Below are positions 7,741 to 16,982 of a stretch of 64,000 nucleotides of DNA, in pieces. Numbering within the stretch: the first letter of the stretch is position 1; each line of letters starts with the position of its first letter. The notes under the pieces were generated by a model. The model searched no databases and had not been told where the DNA came from. It worked only from the letters and a program-made list of their open reading frames with translations. The stretch comes from Lysobacterales bacterium. Its GTDB lineage: Bacteria; Pseudomonadota; Gammaproteobacteria; Xanthomonadales; SZUA-36. A program made the position numbers and the translations under genes. The stretch spans positions 1 through 64,000 of the forward strand of contig JABDLD010000087.1 of the NCBI GenBank assembly GCA_013001885.1, written 5' to 3'.

Positions 7741-9993
7741 TCAATAACGCCATGCATACTCAATACCCCAGGTTCTGGGATCGTTGACAATGCCGGTAAG
7801 GTTATTGAAATCGATCGTGTAGATGTTTTCGGTGCGGTCGGCAATATTGCGTCCGTAAACAGACAGGTCATGATGGCCGTCGCCGAATCGGTAGCCTACT
7901 CGCAAGCCCACTTCCGAAAGTGACTGGCCTCTGTACTCCAGGGCCTCATACAGAACGAAATTGATCTTGCTGCGGTACATCCAGTCGCCCTTGACATAGA
8001 TTTGTCCCGAGTCAATGTTCCGCACCCAGTCGATGATCAGGCTCGACGTGATTTTAGGCGCCTGCGGCAGCGGATTGCCGTTGACCAGGAAGGACCCCTC
8101 AACCGGGCCCGGTGGATTGGTAACCGTACAGGGTGCGCCGCAACCCGCGACAGCCAGGCCGTCGTCCTTGATTTTCGTGTCGGTGTATCCCAGGCTGTAC
8201 GTAATCAACAAATCCGGCGTCGGACGCGCCTGCAAATCAAGCTCGAAACCGCTGCCCTTGACCTTGTTGGCATTGATGACCTGGTTGAAGTTAGCCTGCC
8301 CCCCCACTGCCGTCAGCTGAGCATCGTCCACCGTGTAAGTGAAAAGGTTAAAATTCACGCGGGCGCGGCCATCGGCAAGTGAGGCTTTGATGCCGCCTTC
8401 GTAGGATGTTGAAGTCTCTGAATCCGCAACAGACACCGTGTCTCCGAACAGCAGCCGGCCCTGGATCGAAGGAGCACGAAATCCGGTTGCCACGCGCGCA
8501 TACCAGTTGACCTGGTCATTTTGGGCGAACGACGCTGACAGATCCCAGGTTACTCTCGAGTCATCCGGATCGGCAAAGATCGGTCCGATTGGTCCTACGC
8601 CCAGAAAAGACAGGGGGGAGAGGGTCCGCTCCGCCGAGTAGTCCTTTTCATCATGGGAATAACGGATGCCGGCGCCGAGCTGCCAACGATCGGACAAATC
8701 CCAGCTTGCGGAACCAAAAAATGCATACGCCTTGGTTTTTTGATCCTGGAACACCAGGCCGTTTTCACCGCCGCCGAACAAAGTCGAATAGTTGATGGTA
8801 TCGATGGCAAAATCTTCGTTGAAATAGAAGAACCCGCCGATCCAGTTGAAAGGGCCGTCGTAGTTCGAAGTCAGTCTGATTTCCTGGGTCCACTGAGAAT
8901 GGTCCGGCATGCCGTCAGCTGTTTCAGCATCGAAAGGAATGAACCCCGGACCACACTCGTCAACCACGAAGCAGCCGCCAAAGCCGCCGTCGATATCACC
9001 CCGACTGAACGCATCCAGGCTCTCATAACCGGTAATCGAGGTGAGCATCAGATCGCCCAAATCCCATTCCAGCCGGGCAAACCCGCCAAACTGGTCCAGT
9101 TCCTGGGTATTTTGGCCGTCGAAAAAGACGGTCTTGCGGTCATAGAAATCCGGGTTCAGGCGTGGCGCTCCGGGCTGAATGATATTCGCGCGAAACAAAA
9201 TGGCGCTGCCGTCCAGGTTTCTTCCGTGCAGGTTGAACAGGGCCCGGAATTTGCCCCCGTTGTCATAGGCCAGCTGGAATCGCCCCGCCCATTCATCAAA
9301 CCCCTCGTAGGCGTCTTTTTCCCCGGTGAAACCGTTGTTGACGTAGTCGTCCTGGTGCATGTACAGGATGGATAGACGTGCAGACCAGCCATTGTCGAAG
9401 CCGGTGCCGAAAGCCCCTTCAACGCGAGCCTGGTTATAGCTGCCGTAAGAGGCGCGGAAATAGCCGTCCGTTGAATCCGTGGGTTTCACCGAATCGACTT
9501 TCACAATTCCCGCAGGCGTGTTGCGCCCAAACAGTGAGCCCTGGGGGCCGCGCAAAACCTCGATACGCTCCACGTCGAAAACCGGAAACCCCTTCAGCAT
9601 CGGATTTTCCTGAACGATTTCATCCACCACGTACGACACCGGTTGCGATGCGTTCAGATCGAAATCTGTATTTCCATAGCCACGAATATAAAATCGCGGG
9701 AATACGCGGCCAAAAGAGGACTCGATGGTCAGGTTGGCCACCCTGCCGTTCATGAACCTGATGTCCGGAACACCGGCTGAGATTTGCTCGATTTCCGCGC
9801 TGGAAAGCGCTGTGATCGAAATCGGGATGTCCTGGATGTTTTCCGACCGCTTGGTCGCTGTTACCAGAACTTCCTCCAGTAATCCGCTATCCGATGTTTC
9901 AGATGCATCCTGGGCAAAAGACTGTCCTGCAAGAGCCGCCCCCATGACGAAAGTTATGGTCGATGCAAGGATCGAAACGTTGCTGATCTTCAT
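7741..9993 (-). CDS. TonB-dependent outer-membrane receptor
   Basis: This 750-residue protein has a Sec signal peptide (cleavage near AGQSFA-QDA), then a TonB-box-like stretch EEVLVTATKR. A plug domain follows (about residues 50-160) with the plug hallmark VERIEVLRGPQGSLFGRNTP. A long beta-barrel rich in aromatic alternating strands ends in WRY, a typical outer-membrane C-terminus. It should import a siderophore, oligosaccharide or other large ligand using TonB energy. No ligand-specific gene is adjacent. It is the first gene of the minus-strand run leading into the efflux adaptor and pump, separated from them by a strong terminator. Confidence 0.93.
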   Translation of the reverse strand: MKISNVSILASTITFVMGAALAGQSFAQDASETSDSGLLEEVLVTATKRSENIQDIPISITALSSAEIEQISAGVPDIRFMNGRVANLTIESSFGRVFPRFYIRGYGNTDFDLNASQPVSYVVDEIVQENPMLKGFPVFDVERIEVLRGPQGSLFGRNTPAGIVKVDSVKPTDSTDGYFRASYGSYNQARVEGAFGTGFDNGWSARLSILYMHQDDYVNNGFTGEKDAYEGFDEWAGRFQLAYDNGGKFRALFNLHGRNLDGSAILFRANIIQPGAPRLNPDFYDRKTVFFDGQNTQELDQFGGFARLEWDLGDLMLTSITGYESLDAFSRGDIDGGFGGCFVVDECGPGFIPFDAETADGMPDHSQWTQEIRLTSNYDGPFNWIGGFFYFNEDFAIDTINYSTLFGGGENGLVFQDQKTKAYAFFGSASWDLSDRWQLGAGIRYSHDEKDYSAERTLSPLSFLGVGPIGPIFADPDDSRVTWDLSASFAQNDQVNWYARVATGFRAPSIQGRLLFGDTVSVADSETSTSYEGGIKASLADGRARVNFNLFTYTVDDAQLTAVGGQANFNQVINANKVKGSGFELDLQARPTPDLLITYSLGYTDTKIKDDGLAVAGCGAPCTVTNPPGPVEGSFLVNGNPLPQAPKITSSLIIDWVRNIDSGQIYVKGDWMYRSKINFVLYEALEYRGQSLSEVGLRVGYRFGDGHHDLSVYGRNIADRTENIYTIDFNNLTGIVNDPRTWGIEYAWRY

Positions 9994-10031
9994 TTTAAAC
10001 CGCCGGTGATTGTTGTTGTTTGGAAGAGCAG

Positions 10032-10040
10032 TTTATATCA
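10032..10040 (-). promoter_or_regulatory. Possible extended -10 promoter for the TonB receptor
   Basis: On the minus strand the sequence reads TGATATAAA, an extended -10 element (TGn followed by TATAAA), about 40 bases upstream of the receptor start. No convincing -35 box is seen, as allowed for extended -10 promoters. The rest of the 255-base gap to dbpA shows no gene. Confidence 0.35.
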
Positions 10041-10248
10041 CAACCCGAGTCCGGCATGCCACGCGTCATCTATTATTTTCCGGGGCACGGCTGCTCAGGT
10101 CCGCGTCGGTTTAAGCCGTCCTCGGATCATGCGACAATGGCCCAGCTTCCGTATTTTCGAGCCGGTTTGAAAGCAAGGCAATCAAATAAGACCGACTGAT
10201 TGACGAAGGGGCCGCCGCCGGCATCGCACTTAGAACAGGACTCACTCA

Positions 10249-11631
10249 GTGACCGCTACGGGATTTTCATCCATTGCCATGCAACCCGAACTGCAAGCAA
10301 ACCTTGCATCTCTGGGTTATACGGCCATGACACCGATTCAGGCCCAGGCCTTACCCCTGATCCTGAACGGCAAGGACGTCATTGGGCAGGCTAAAACCGG
10401 ATCAGGCAAAACGGCGGCTTTTGGCCTCGGTCTTTTGCAAAAGCTGGACGTCAAGGCTTTTCGGGTGCAGTCGCTGGTGCTTTGCCCGACCCGGGAACTG
10501 GCGGACCAGGTTGCGCGGGAATTACGCAGGCTCGCGCGCGCCATTCACAACATCAAAATACTGAACCTCTGCGGCGGCATGCCGATCGGACCGCAAATTG
10601 GTTCGCTGGAGCATGGCGCTCACGTCATCGTGGGCACACCCGGCCGGATCGAGGACCACTTGCGCAAAGGCACCCTTCGTCTCGAGCACGTTGACCTGCT
10701 CGTGCTGGATGAAGCCGACCGCATGCTCGACATGGGCTTTCAGCAGTCACTGGACGCCATCCTCGCCCATGTGCCGCGGCAGCGGCAGACGCTGTTGTTC
10801 AGCGCGACCTATCCGGATCAGATTCGCTCTTTATCAAAGCGGGTCATGCGGCAACCGGTGATGGTGAAAGTGGCATCCACGCACGATAGCTCGAGTATCA
10901 GCCAGCATTTTTACCGCATTGGGCTGAACAAGCACAGGATGGCCGCCCTGCGGCTTCTGTTGCTTAAATTTCGGCCCGGATCGACCCTGGTGTTTTGCAA
11001 CACCCGCCGGGAAACCGGCGAAGTGGCTGAGGAACTTCGCAGCCATGGCCTGAGCGCGCTTGCCCTGCACGGCGACCTGGATCAGCGCGCACGCGACGAG
11101 ACGCTGGTGCGCTTTGCAAACAAGAGCATCTCGGTACTGGTGGCCACCGACGTCGCGGCAAGGGGGCTCGATATCGATTCGCTGGACGCGGTGATCAATT
11201 ATCACATCGCACGTGACCCTGAAGTTCATTTGCATCGCATTGGCCGAACCGGCCGGGCGGGCAACAAAGGGTTTGCCTGCACACTTTACTCGGACAATGA
11301 AACGTACCGTGCGGAACGCCTGGGCGAGTACCTGGAGCGCGTGATCAAACCCGAAACGCTGCCGCCTTTCAGCGTGCTCGAAAAACCCACCTTTAAACCC
11401 GACATGGTGACGCTGCAAATTGACGGCGGCAAAAAGCAGAAGGTTCGGCCAGGCGATATTCTTGGCGCGCTCACCGGCGAAAATGGCGTCGCTGGAAAAC
11501 AGGTTGGCAAGATCCACATCTTCGATAACTGCTCTTACGTCGCGATTAATCGCGACGCAGCCAAACCAGCCCTGAAAAAGCTGACGAGCGGCCGGTTGAA
11601 AGGACGCTCATTCCGGGTCCGGAGAATCTAG
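10249..11631 (+). CDS. dbpA: ATP-dependent RNA helicase DbpA
   Basis: DbpA is a DEAD-box helicase that acts on the peptidyl-transferase region of 23S rRNA during 50S assembly. The 460 residues match the E. coli length (457). Motifs in order: Q motif region (MTPIQAQALP), motif I AKTGSGKT, Ia PTRELADQV, II DEADRMLDMGF, III SATYP, V ATDVAARGLDI and VI HRIGRTGRAG. The C-terminal RNA-binding domain contains IDGGKKQKVRPGDILGALTG, which is diagnostic of DbpA within the DEAD-box group. The start is GTG at 10249, with AGGA 9 bases upstream. The stop codon overlaps the start of the hemolysin III gene by one base. Confidence 0.97.
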   Translation: MTATGFSSIAMQPELQANLASLGYTAMTPIQAQALPLILNGKDVIGQAKTGSGKTAAFGLGLLQKLDVKAFRVQSLVLCPTRELADQVARELRRLARAIHNIKILNLCGGMPIGPQIGSLEHGAHVIVGTPGRIEDHLRKGTLRLEHVDLLVLDEADRMLDMGFQQSLDAILAHVPRQRQTLLFSATYPDQIRSLSKRVMRQPVMVKVASTHDSSSISQHFYRIGLNKHRMAALRLLLLKFRPGSTLVFCNTRRETGEVAEELRSHGLSALALHGDLDQRARDETLVRFANKSISVLVATDVAARGLDIDSLDAVINYHIARDPEVHLHRIGRTGRAGNKGFACTLYSDNETYRAERLGEYLERVIKPETLPPFSVLEKPTFKPDMVTLQIDGGKKQKVRPGDILGALTGENGVAGKQVGKIHIFDNCSYVAINRDAAKPALKKLTSGRLKGRSFRVRRI

Positions 11632-12275
11632 TGCAGATGTCGGCTTACTCACCCGTTGAAGAGAGGATCAATATCCTTTCCCATGCGGCCGGGCTTCTGC
11701 TGAGCCTGGCGGCAACGGCGTTGATGATGATTCGGGCTGCCACGTACGGTAATGCCTGGCACATCGTGAGTGCCGGCGTTTTCGGGTTGAGCCTGATTGC
11801 GCTTTATACCGCGTCCACGCTCTACCACAGCGCAAAGTCACCGCGTTTGCGCGCCCGATTGAGAATTATTGATCACGCAACGATTTACGTTCTTATCGCG
11901 GGCACTTATACGCCGTTCACACTGATAACGCTCAACGGCGCCGTGGGCTGGGTCATTTTTGCGGTTACCTGGGGCATGGCGGTTACCGGCATTGTTCTAA
12001 AACTGTTTTTTACCGGCAGATTTAACCTGGTATCCACCTTGATGTACGTATTCATGGGATGGATTATCCTTTTTGCGGTGAAACCGCTGGCCGCAAACCT
12101 CTCAGCTGAGGGCATTTACTGGGTGGTGGCAGGAGGACTGTCCTACACCACCGGCGCAACGATATACAGCTTCAACAAAATTCCGCTCAACCACGCCATT
12201 TTTCATCTGTTTGTCCTGCTCGGCAGTTTTTGCCATGTCGTTGCGGTCTATTTCCACGTTTTACCCGGACCATAA
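11631..12275 (+). CDS. Hemolysin III (PAQR) family membrane protein
   Basis: This 214-residue protein has seven predicted membrane segments. Family hallmarks are YSPVEERINILSHAAG near the N-terminus, STLYHSAKSP, IIDHATIYVLIAGTYTPF and a C-terminal HAIFHLFVLLGSFCH. The histidine, serine and aspartate positions of the PAQR/alkaline ceramidase-like metal site are therefore present. Despite the family name, bacterial members are not established toxins. The GTG at 11631 was chosen because GGAG sits 6 bases upstream and it overlaps the dbpA stop. An ATG two codons later is possible. It is probably cotranscribed with dbpA. Confidence 0.88.
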   Translation: MQMSAYSPVEERINILSHAAGLLLSLAATALMMIRAATYGNAWHIVSAGVFGLSLIALYTASTLYHSAKSPRLRARLRIIDHATIYVLIAGTYTPFTLITLNGAVGWVIFAVTWGMAVTGIVLKLFFTGRFNLVSTLMYVFMGWIILFAVKPLAANLSAEGIYWVVAGGLSYTTGATIYSFNKIPLNHAIFHLFVLLGSFCHVVAVYFHVLPGP

Positions 12276-12317
12276 GCAGGCTGCCGATGAACCCACAGAG
12301 ACTTTTGGTGAAACCTG

Positions 12318-13184
12318 ATGAATCGACCGTCCTACATTCTTAAATCCAGTTGCGCCGATACTGTCGGAATCGTTGCCGCGGCGACCAGCTTCCTCGCTGA
12401 CCGCGGTGCGTTAATTACCGAAATGTCACACTTTGTTGATGACGAAGCCCAAAAATCATTTCTCCGGGTGAAATTCGAGGACGATGCGGACAGCGACTCC
12501 GGACTGCGAAAGCTGATTGATTCCTATCGGCGAAAAGTGGGCGAGCGTTTTGGCATGCGCTTCAACTGTATCCCTGAAAACAGAAAAACACGGACCCTGA
12601 TTGCCGTGTCCCGGCAGGATCACTGTCTGCACTCCCTGTTGCACCGCTGGCACGACGGCCACCTGCCAATCATGATCACCGGCATCGTGTCGAATCACGA
12701 GGATCAGCGAGAATTGGCCGAATGGTACAACTTGCCGTATTACCATTACCCGATTGAAAAAGGTAAAAAACAAGAGCAGGAGGCGCGCCTCCTGGCCCTG
12801 TTCGAAGAAACGAATTCAAAACTGCTGGTGCTGGCGCGTTACATGCAAATTCTTTCCGCCCATGCCTGTGAAACCCTCGCCGGCCGGGCCATCAATATCC
12901 ACCATTCGTTTCTTCCGGGCTTCAAAGGCGCGCGCCCCTATTTCCAGGCTTATGATCGCGGCGTTAAACTGATCGGCGCGACGGCTCACTATGTGACGAC
13001 AGACCTCGACGAAGGCCCGATCATCGAACAGGACGTTGTCCGCGTTGATCACACGATGAAGGCCACGGAACTGGAGCAACTGGGACAAGATGTAGAATGC
13101 ACTGTTCTCAACCGGGCCGTTCGCTGGCACGCCGAGCACCGGGTTTTCGAAAACGGAAGCAGGACAATCGTGCTGAGACATTGA
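12318..13184 (+). CDS. purU: Formyltetrahydrofolate deformylase
   Basis: PurU hydrolyses 10-formyltetrahydrofolate to tetrahydrofolate and formate, balancing one-carbon pools and feeding formate to purine synthesis. The 288 residues include an N-terminal ACT regulatory domain (about 5-85, beginning YILKSSCADTVGIVAA) and a C-terminal formyl-hydrolase domain. The active-site segment INIHHSFLPGFKGARPY carries the conserved Asn and His, and the Asp follows in TTDLDEGPIIEQDV. The length is normal for the family. A weak ribosome site (GGTGA) precedes the ATG. It sits 42 bases after the hemolysin III gene and 19 bases before the transporter gene. Confidence 0.95.
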   Translation: MNRPSYILKSSCADTVGIVAAATSFLADRGALITEMSHFVDDEAQKSFLRVKFEDDADSDSGLRKLIDSYRRKVGERFGMRFNCIPENRKTRTLIAVSRQDHCLHSLLHRWHDGHLPIMITGIVSNHEDQRELAEWYNLPYYHYPIEKGKKQEQEARLLALFEETNSKLLVLARYMQILSAHACETLAGRAINIHHSFLPGFKGARPYFQAYDRGVKLIGATAHYVTTDLDEGPIIEQDVVRVDHTMKATELEQLGQDVECTVLNRAVRWHAEHRVFENGSRTIVLRH

Positions 13185-13203
13185 TCTGGGAGATCGAATA
13201 CGC

Positions 13204-14574
13204 GTGGCCACAATCCATAAAAAACACGAAAACTGGAGTTCCCGGTTTACCTTTCTGCTGGCGGCAGTGGGAGCGGCCGTGGGACTCGGAAATATCTGGA
13301 AGTTCCCCTATGTTACAGGCCAGAACGGCGGCAGTGCTTTTGTCCTGGTCTACTTCCTGGCGGTAGCTTTTGTCGCCCTGCCCATCCTGATCGCAGAGAT
13401 TGCCGTTGGCCGTTGGGGCCGGCAGAGTCCACCCAACGCGATGATGAACGTCGCCCGAGGACAGGGCCGCTCAGGGGCCTGGTCACTGGTCGGCTGGTTC
13501 GGAATGCTGGCTGCCTACATGATCGCAACCTATTACAGCGTGATTGCCGGCTGGTCGGTGGTTTACATTTTCAAAAACGGCGGCGGAAATTTCGAAGGAC
13601 AAAGCGCTGCGGTTGTCAGCGCGGAATTCGATGCCCTGCTGGCCGACCCGCTCCAGCTTGGGTTGTGGCACGGCATATTCATGCTCATCTGTACATTCAT
13701 CCTGGCGCGAGGGCTGCAAAAGGGCATTGAAAGCACGGTCAAAATTTTGATGCCCGCGCTGTTTGCGTTGCTGCTTGCGATGGTCGTTTATGGAATCGCG
13801 GAAGGCAACATGCCCAAAGCGCTGCATTTTATGTTCGATTTTGATCTTTCAGCCATCAGCGGCAAGATGATTTTAATGGCTGTTGGCCAGGCCTTTTTCT
13901 CTATCGGCGTCGCGATGGGCCTCATGATGGGTTTTGGCGCGTACCTGCCAAGGGAAGTTTCGATCGCCCGCTCAGCGGTCATTATCGCCGGCATGGACAC
14001 CATGGTCGCGATCATCGCCGGGCTGGCAATATTTCCGATCGTATTCGCGAACGGGCTGGACCCGGCCGAGGGGCCAGGACTGATATTTGTGTCTCTGCCA
14101 TTGGCTTTCGGCTCGGTAACCGGGGGACTCATCTTCGGCACCCTGTTTTTTATCCTGCTGTTTTTCGCCGCCTTGACCTCCGTTATCGCCACGGTTGAAC
14201 CGATGATTGCCTGGGTGGAGGAACGGTTCCGGATGGGCCGCCGCAAATCGGCCATAACCGTTTGCCTATCCATCCTGATTCTTGGAATGGGGACGGTGTT
14301 TTCATTCAACCTGTGGTCCGAATGGCGGCCGCTTGCCGCTTTTGAACGGTATGCCGACTTCGGCTATTTCGAGATCATCGATTACCTGACCGCCAATATC
14401 ATGATGCCGCTGGGCGGCCTTTTACTCGCGATTTTCGTGGGCTGGAGAGTCAAGCCCGAGGCGATTGAAAAAGAGCTGCAAATAAAGAACCGCGCCCTGT
14501 TCAGGGCTTGGTTCTGGTTGCTGCGCTGGGTCGCGCCGGTTTCGATCGCGCTGATCCTGGCAAGCGGCCTCTAG
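13204..14574 (+). CDS. Sodium-dependent (SNF/NSS family) amino-acid-type transporter
   Basis: A neurotransmitter:sodium symporter family member of 456 residues with 11 to 12 hydrophobic helices. The family signature in helix 1 is AAVGAAVGLGNIWKFPYV, which includes the unwound GNxW sodium/substrate site. Later conserved parts are FFSIGVAMGLMMGFGAYL (helix 6) and FAALTSVIATVEPMIAW (helix 8). The probable role is Na+-coupled uptake of an amino acid or related solute; the substrate is not determined. The start is GTG, with a GGGAGA ribosome site. The last codons form a short GC palindrome (GCGGCC-TCTA-GGCCGC) containing the stop; it lacks a T tract. Confidence 0.92.
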   Translation: MATIHKKHENWSSRFTFLLAAVGAAVGLGNIWKFPYVTGQNGGSAFVLVYFLAVAFVALPILIAEIAVGRWGRQSPPNAMMNVARGQGRSGAWSLVGWFGMLAAYMIATYYSVIAGWSVVYIFKNGGGNFEGQSAAVVSAEFDALLADPLQLGLWHGIFMLICTFILARGLQKGIESTVKILMPALFALLLAMVVYGIAEGNMPKALHFMFDFDLSAISGKMILMAVGQAFFSIGVAMGLMMGFGAYLPREVSIARSAVIIAGMDTMVAIIAGLAIFPIVFANGLDPAEGPGLIFVSLPLAFGSVTGGLIFGTLFFILLFFAALTSVIATVEPMIAWVEERFRMGRRKSAITVCLSILILGMGTVFSFNLWSEWRPLAAFERYADFGYFEIIDYLTANIMMPLGGLLLAIFVGWRVKPEAIEKELQIKNRALFRAWFWLLRWVAPVSIALILASGL

Positions 14575-14584
14575 GCCGCCTGGA

Positions 14585-16366
14585 TCAGAACTGCTCGACG
14601 GGCATGTCCATCATGCTTTCGGGACCTGCCTTGACCGCCTCCATGCAGGCCCCTGCCCTGGGCAGAAAGTGTTCGGCATAGAACTGTGCAGTAATCAGTT
14701 TGGCCTTCAGAAACGCGGCATCGCCAGCGCCCTTGCCGAGTTTTTCCGATGCCTTGAGTGCAGACTGTCCCATGACCCATCCGCCGCAGACATACCCGAG
14801 CAGCATCAGGAAATTAACCCCGGCGCCGCCGGCCACGTCACGGCTGTTCCGGGCATTATCGAGTATCCATTGACTGGTATCGAGAGCAGCAGCGACGGAA
14901 CGCTGCAATGCGTTACCGATGTCCGCCAATTTGGCGCCGGCAGCGACCAGCGATTCAGCCACGTCCTGGATTTCCCGCAGCAGATCCGCTAGCACTTCGC
15001 CGTTATCGGCCAACGTTTTGCGGCCCATCAGGTCGTTGGCCTGGATGCCGGTTGTACCCTCGTAGATCGTCGTAATGCGGGCGTCCCGGTAGTACTGGGC
15101 GCTGCCGGTTTCCTCAACGTAGCCCATGCCCCCGTGAATCTGAATGCCATAGGAAGTCAATTCCTGGGACATCTCGGTCAACCAGCCCTTGACGATGGGT
15201 GTGAAAAGCTCAACGCGGGCGTGATGAGCAGCCGCCTGTTCCGGCTCAGACACCAGTTTGCCGCGATCAATTTCCGCGGCGGCGACATAGGCAAAGGCGC
15301 GCATGGCCTCCGTTCCGGATTTCATCAACATCAGCATCCTGCGCACATCCGGAAAATCAATGATGGGAAACCGGCTGCCGTCGCCGCGCGTCCCCTGCAG
15401 CCGGTCCTTGGCATAAGCCAGCGCCTGTTGATAAGATCGGGATGAAGCCGACAATCCCTGCAGCCCCACCGACTGCCGTGCCGCGTTCATCATCGTAAAC
15501 ATCGCCATCAGGCCGCGGTGCGGTTCGCCCACCAGGTAGCCCTCGGCGCCACCCTTGTCCCCGAACATCATGACGCAGGTCGGACTGCCGTGGATCCCCA
15601 ATTTATGCTCCAGGGAGACACACTGGACATCATTGCGCCCGCCGGCTTTGCCATTCTCATCCAGCAGAAACTTGGGAACCAGGAACAGCGAAATACCGCG
15701 AACGCCCTGAGGTGCGTCGGGCAACCGGGCCAAAACGAGATGGATGACATTGTCGGTCATCTGGTGATCGCCCCAGGTGATGTAAATTTTCTGCCCGATG
15801 ATGCGGTAGTGGTCGCCCTCAGGAACGGCCTTGGTCGTAATCGCCGCCAGGTCGGAACCGGCCTGCGGCTCGGTTAGATTCATCGTGCCGGTCCATTCGC
15901 CGGAGATCAGTTTCGGCAAATAAGCTTGCTTCAGATCTTCGGTTGCATGCTTTTCAATCGCATCGATTGCCCCGTGAGTCAGCAGCGGGCAGAGCGAGAA
16001 AGCGAGGTTGGCGGACTGCCAGATCTCTTCCGCGGCGGTTCCCAGAATCTTGGGCATGCCCTGGCCGCCATATTCTTCGTCGAACGGAAGTGCGGACCAG
16101 CCGTTTTCTATGTACTGCCGGTAGGCGTCGGCAAACCCGGGAGTTTCCCTGACTCCCGTCTCATCCAGAGTTGCCCCCTCGCGGTCGCCGACCACATTCA
16201 GCGGCGAAATGACTTCTGTGCCGAGACGGGCTGCTTCTTCCAGAATGGCGCTGACCAGTTCGCTGTTGACTTCCTCAAGACCTGCCTGGCCTACGATCCG
16301 TTCCAGTCCGATCAGGTCGTTGATAATAAATTCGGCATCCTTGATGGGGTAGTTGTAGTCGCTCAT
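14585..16366 (-). CDS. Acyl-CoA dehydrogenase (long, DmdC-like subfamily)
   Basis: This flavoenzyme oxidises an acyl-CoA to the 2-enoyl-CoA. The 593 residues exceed the 380-400 of classical family members because of an N-terminal cap and a C-terminal extension (about residues 465-590), as in 3-methylmercaptopropionyl-CoA dehydrogenase-type proteins. FAD-binding segments are MNLTEPQAGSDLAAI and IYITWGDHQM. The C-terminal-half motif QIHGGMGYVEE precedes IYEGTTGIQANDLMGRK, which carries the likely catalytic glutamate. The neighbouring Lrp regulator and branched-chain dehydrogenase genes suggest a role in branched-chain or fatty acyl-CoA oxidation, but the substrate is not proven. The gene is 42 bases downstream of the regulator and may share its transcript. 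Confidence 0.9.
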   Translation of the reverse strand: MSDYNYPIKDAEFIINDLIGLERIVGQAGLEEVNSELVSAILEEAARLGTEVISPLNVVGDREGATLDETGVRETPGFADAYRQYIENGWSALPFDEEYGGQGMPKILGTAAEEIWQSANLAFSLCPLLTHGAIDAIEKHATEDLKQAYLPKLISGEWTGTMNLTEPQAGSDLAAITTKAVPEGDHYRIIGQKIYITWGDHQMTDNVIHLVLARLPDAPQGVRGISLFLVPKFLLDENGKAGGRNDVQCVSLEHKLGIHGSPTCVMMFGDKGGAEGYLVGEPHRGLMAMFTMMNAARQSVGLQGLSASSRSYQQALAYAKDRLQGTRGDGSRFPIIDFPDVRRMLMLMKSGTEAMRAFAYVAAAEIDRGKLVSEPEQAAAHHARVELFTPIVKGWLTEMSQELTSYGIQIHGGMGYVEETGSAQYYRDARITTIYEGTTGIQANDLMGRKTLADNGEVLADLLREIQDVAESLVAAGAKLADIGNALQRSVAAALDTSQWILDNARNSRDVAGGAGVNFLMLLGYVCGGWVMGQSALKASEKLGKGAGDAAFLKAKLITAQFYAEHFLPRAGACMEAVKAGPESMMDMPVEQF

Positions 16367-16408
16367 TTCACTCGTTCCACGGATTGACCAGTTTAATCTG
16401 ACATCATA

Positions 16409-16882
16409 CTAAACCGGGAGTTGCGTCGTGTACTTGATCTCCGACAACACAATATTGGAGTGAACCTCCTGGATCTCGGGCAGGTGCGATAACTTCTTGA
16501 AAAAAAAGCGTTCGTACTCTTCGATGTCACGCACGACGATGCGCAGCAGAAAATCGATGTTGCCGAGCACCAGGTGGCATTCCTGCACCTCGGGAAAATG
16601 GCTGATGATCTCCGCGAATTCCGGGACTTTGCTGCGGCCGTGCGCGGTCAGCTTGACCTGCGCAAAGACCATCACGTCAAAGCCCAGTTTTTTGCGGTCG
16701 AATTTCATCTCCTGGCCCTGGATGTACCCATCGTCTTTCAACCGCTGTATGCGGCGCCAACAGGGAGATTGTGAAAGCCCGATCTGTTCACCCACCGCTG
16801 CTGCTGAAAGTTCGGCATTTTGCTGTAAAAGGCGAATAATCTCTTTGTCGATCCGATCCAGGTCTATTTTTGACATATTCAA
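16409..16882 (-). CDS. Lrp/AsnC family transcriptional regulator (BkdR-like)
   Basis: A 157-residue regulator with an N-terminal winged helix (about 5-65, LDRIDKEIIRLLQQNAELS followed by the recognition helix LSQSPCWRRIQRL) and a C-terminal RAM ligand-sensing domain (about 70-150). The size and order are standard for the family. It is transcribed divergently from the branched-chain 2-oxoacid dehydrogenase genes across a 100-base AT-rich gap. This is the classic placement of BkdR, which activates the bkd operon in response to branched-chain amino acids in Pseudomonas. That role is inferred from position here. Confidence 0.9.
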   Translation of the reverse strand: MNMSKIDLDRIDKEIIRLLQQNAELSAAAVGEQIGLSQSPCWRRIQRLKDDGYIQGQEMKFDRKKLGFDVMVFAQVKLTAHGRSKVPEFAEIISHFPEVQECHLVLGNIDFLLRIVVRDIEEYERFFFKKLSHLPEIQEVHSNIVLSEIKYTTQLPV

Positions 16883-16982
16883 TGCACTATTTATCTATTT
16901 ATTGAATTATATATCCTTATGGTTTCGAACCATGCATTATTTTTGCAATTAATATTCCAAAAATTTGCGCTATTCTGACACC
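16883..16982. promoter_or_regulatory. AT-rich divergent control region between Lrp-type regulator and bkd genes
   Basis: These 100 bases are much richer in A and T than their surroundings, with tracts such as TATTTATCTATTTATTGAAT and AATTATATATCC. Lrp-family proteins favour AT-rich, bendable sites, so this is the likely operator for both directions. A TATTCT element lies 6 bases before the E1 alpha ATG, so that transcript may have little or no leader. No exact Lrp consensus was confirmed by eye. Confidence 0.5.

Noticed and set aside
11631-12275. Hemolysin toxin
   Set aside because: The family name is historical; the protein is a seven-helix PAQR-type membrane protein with no toxin evidence.
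14564-14579. Terminator at the palindrome GCGGCC-TCTA-GGCCGC
   Set aside because: Short stem with no T tract; it overlaps the stop codon of the transporter and may be chance.
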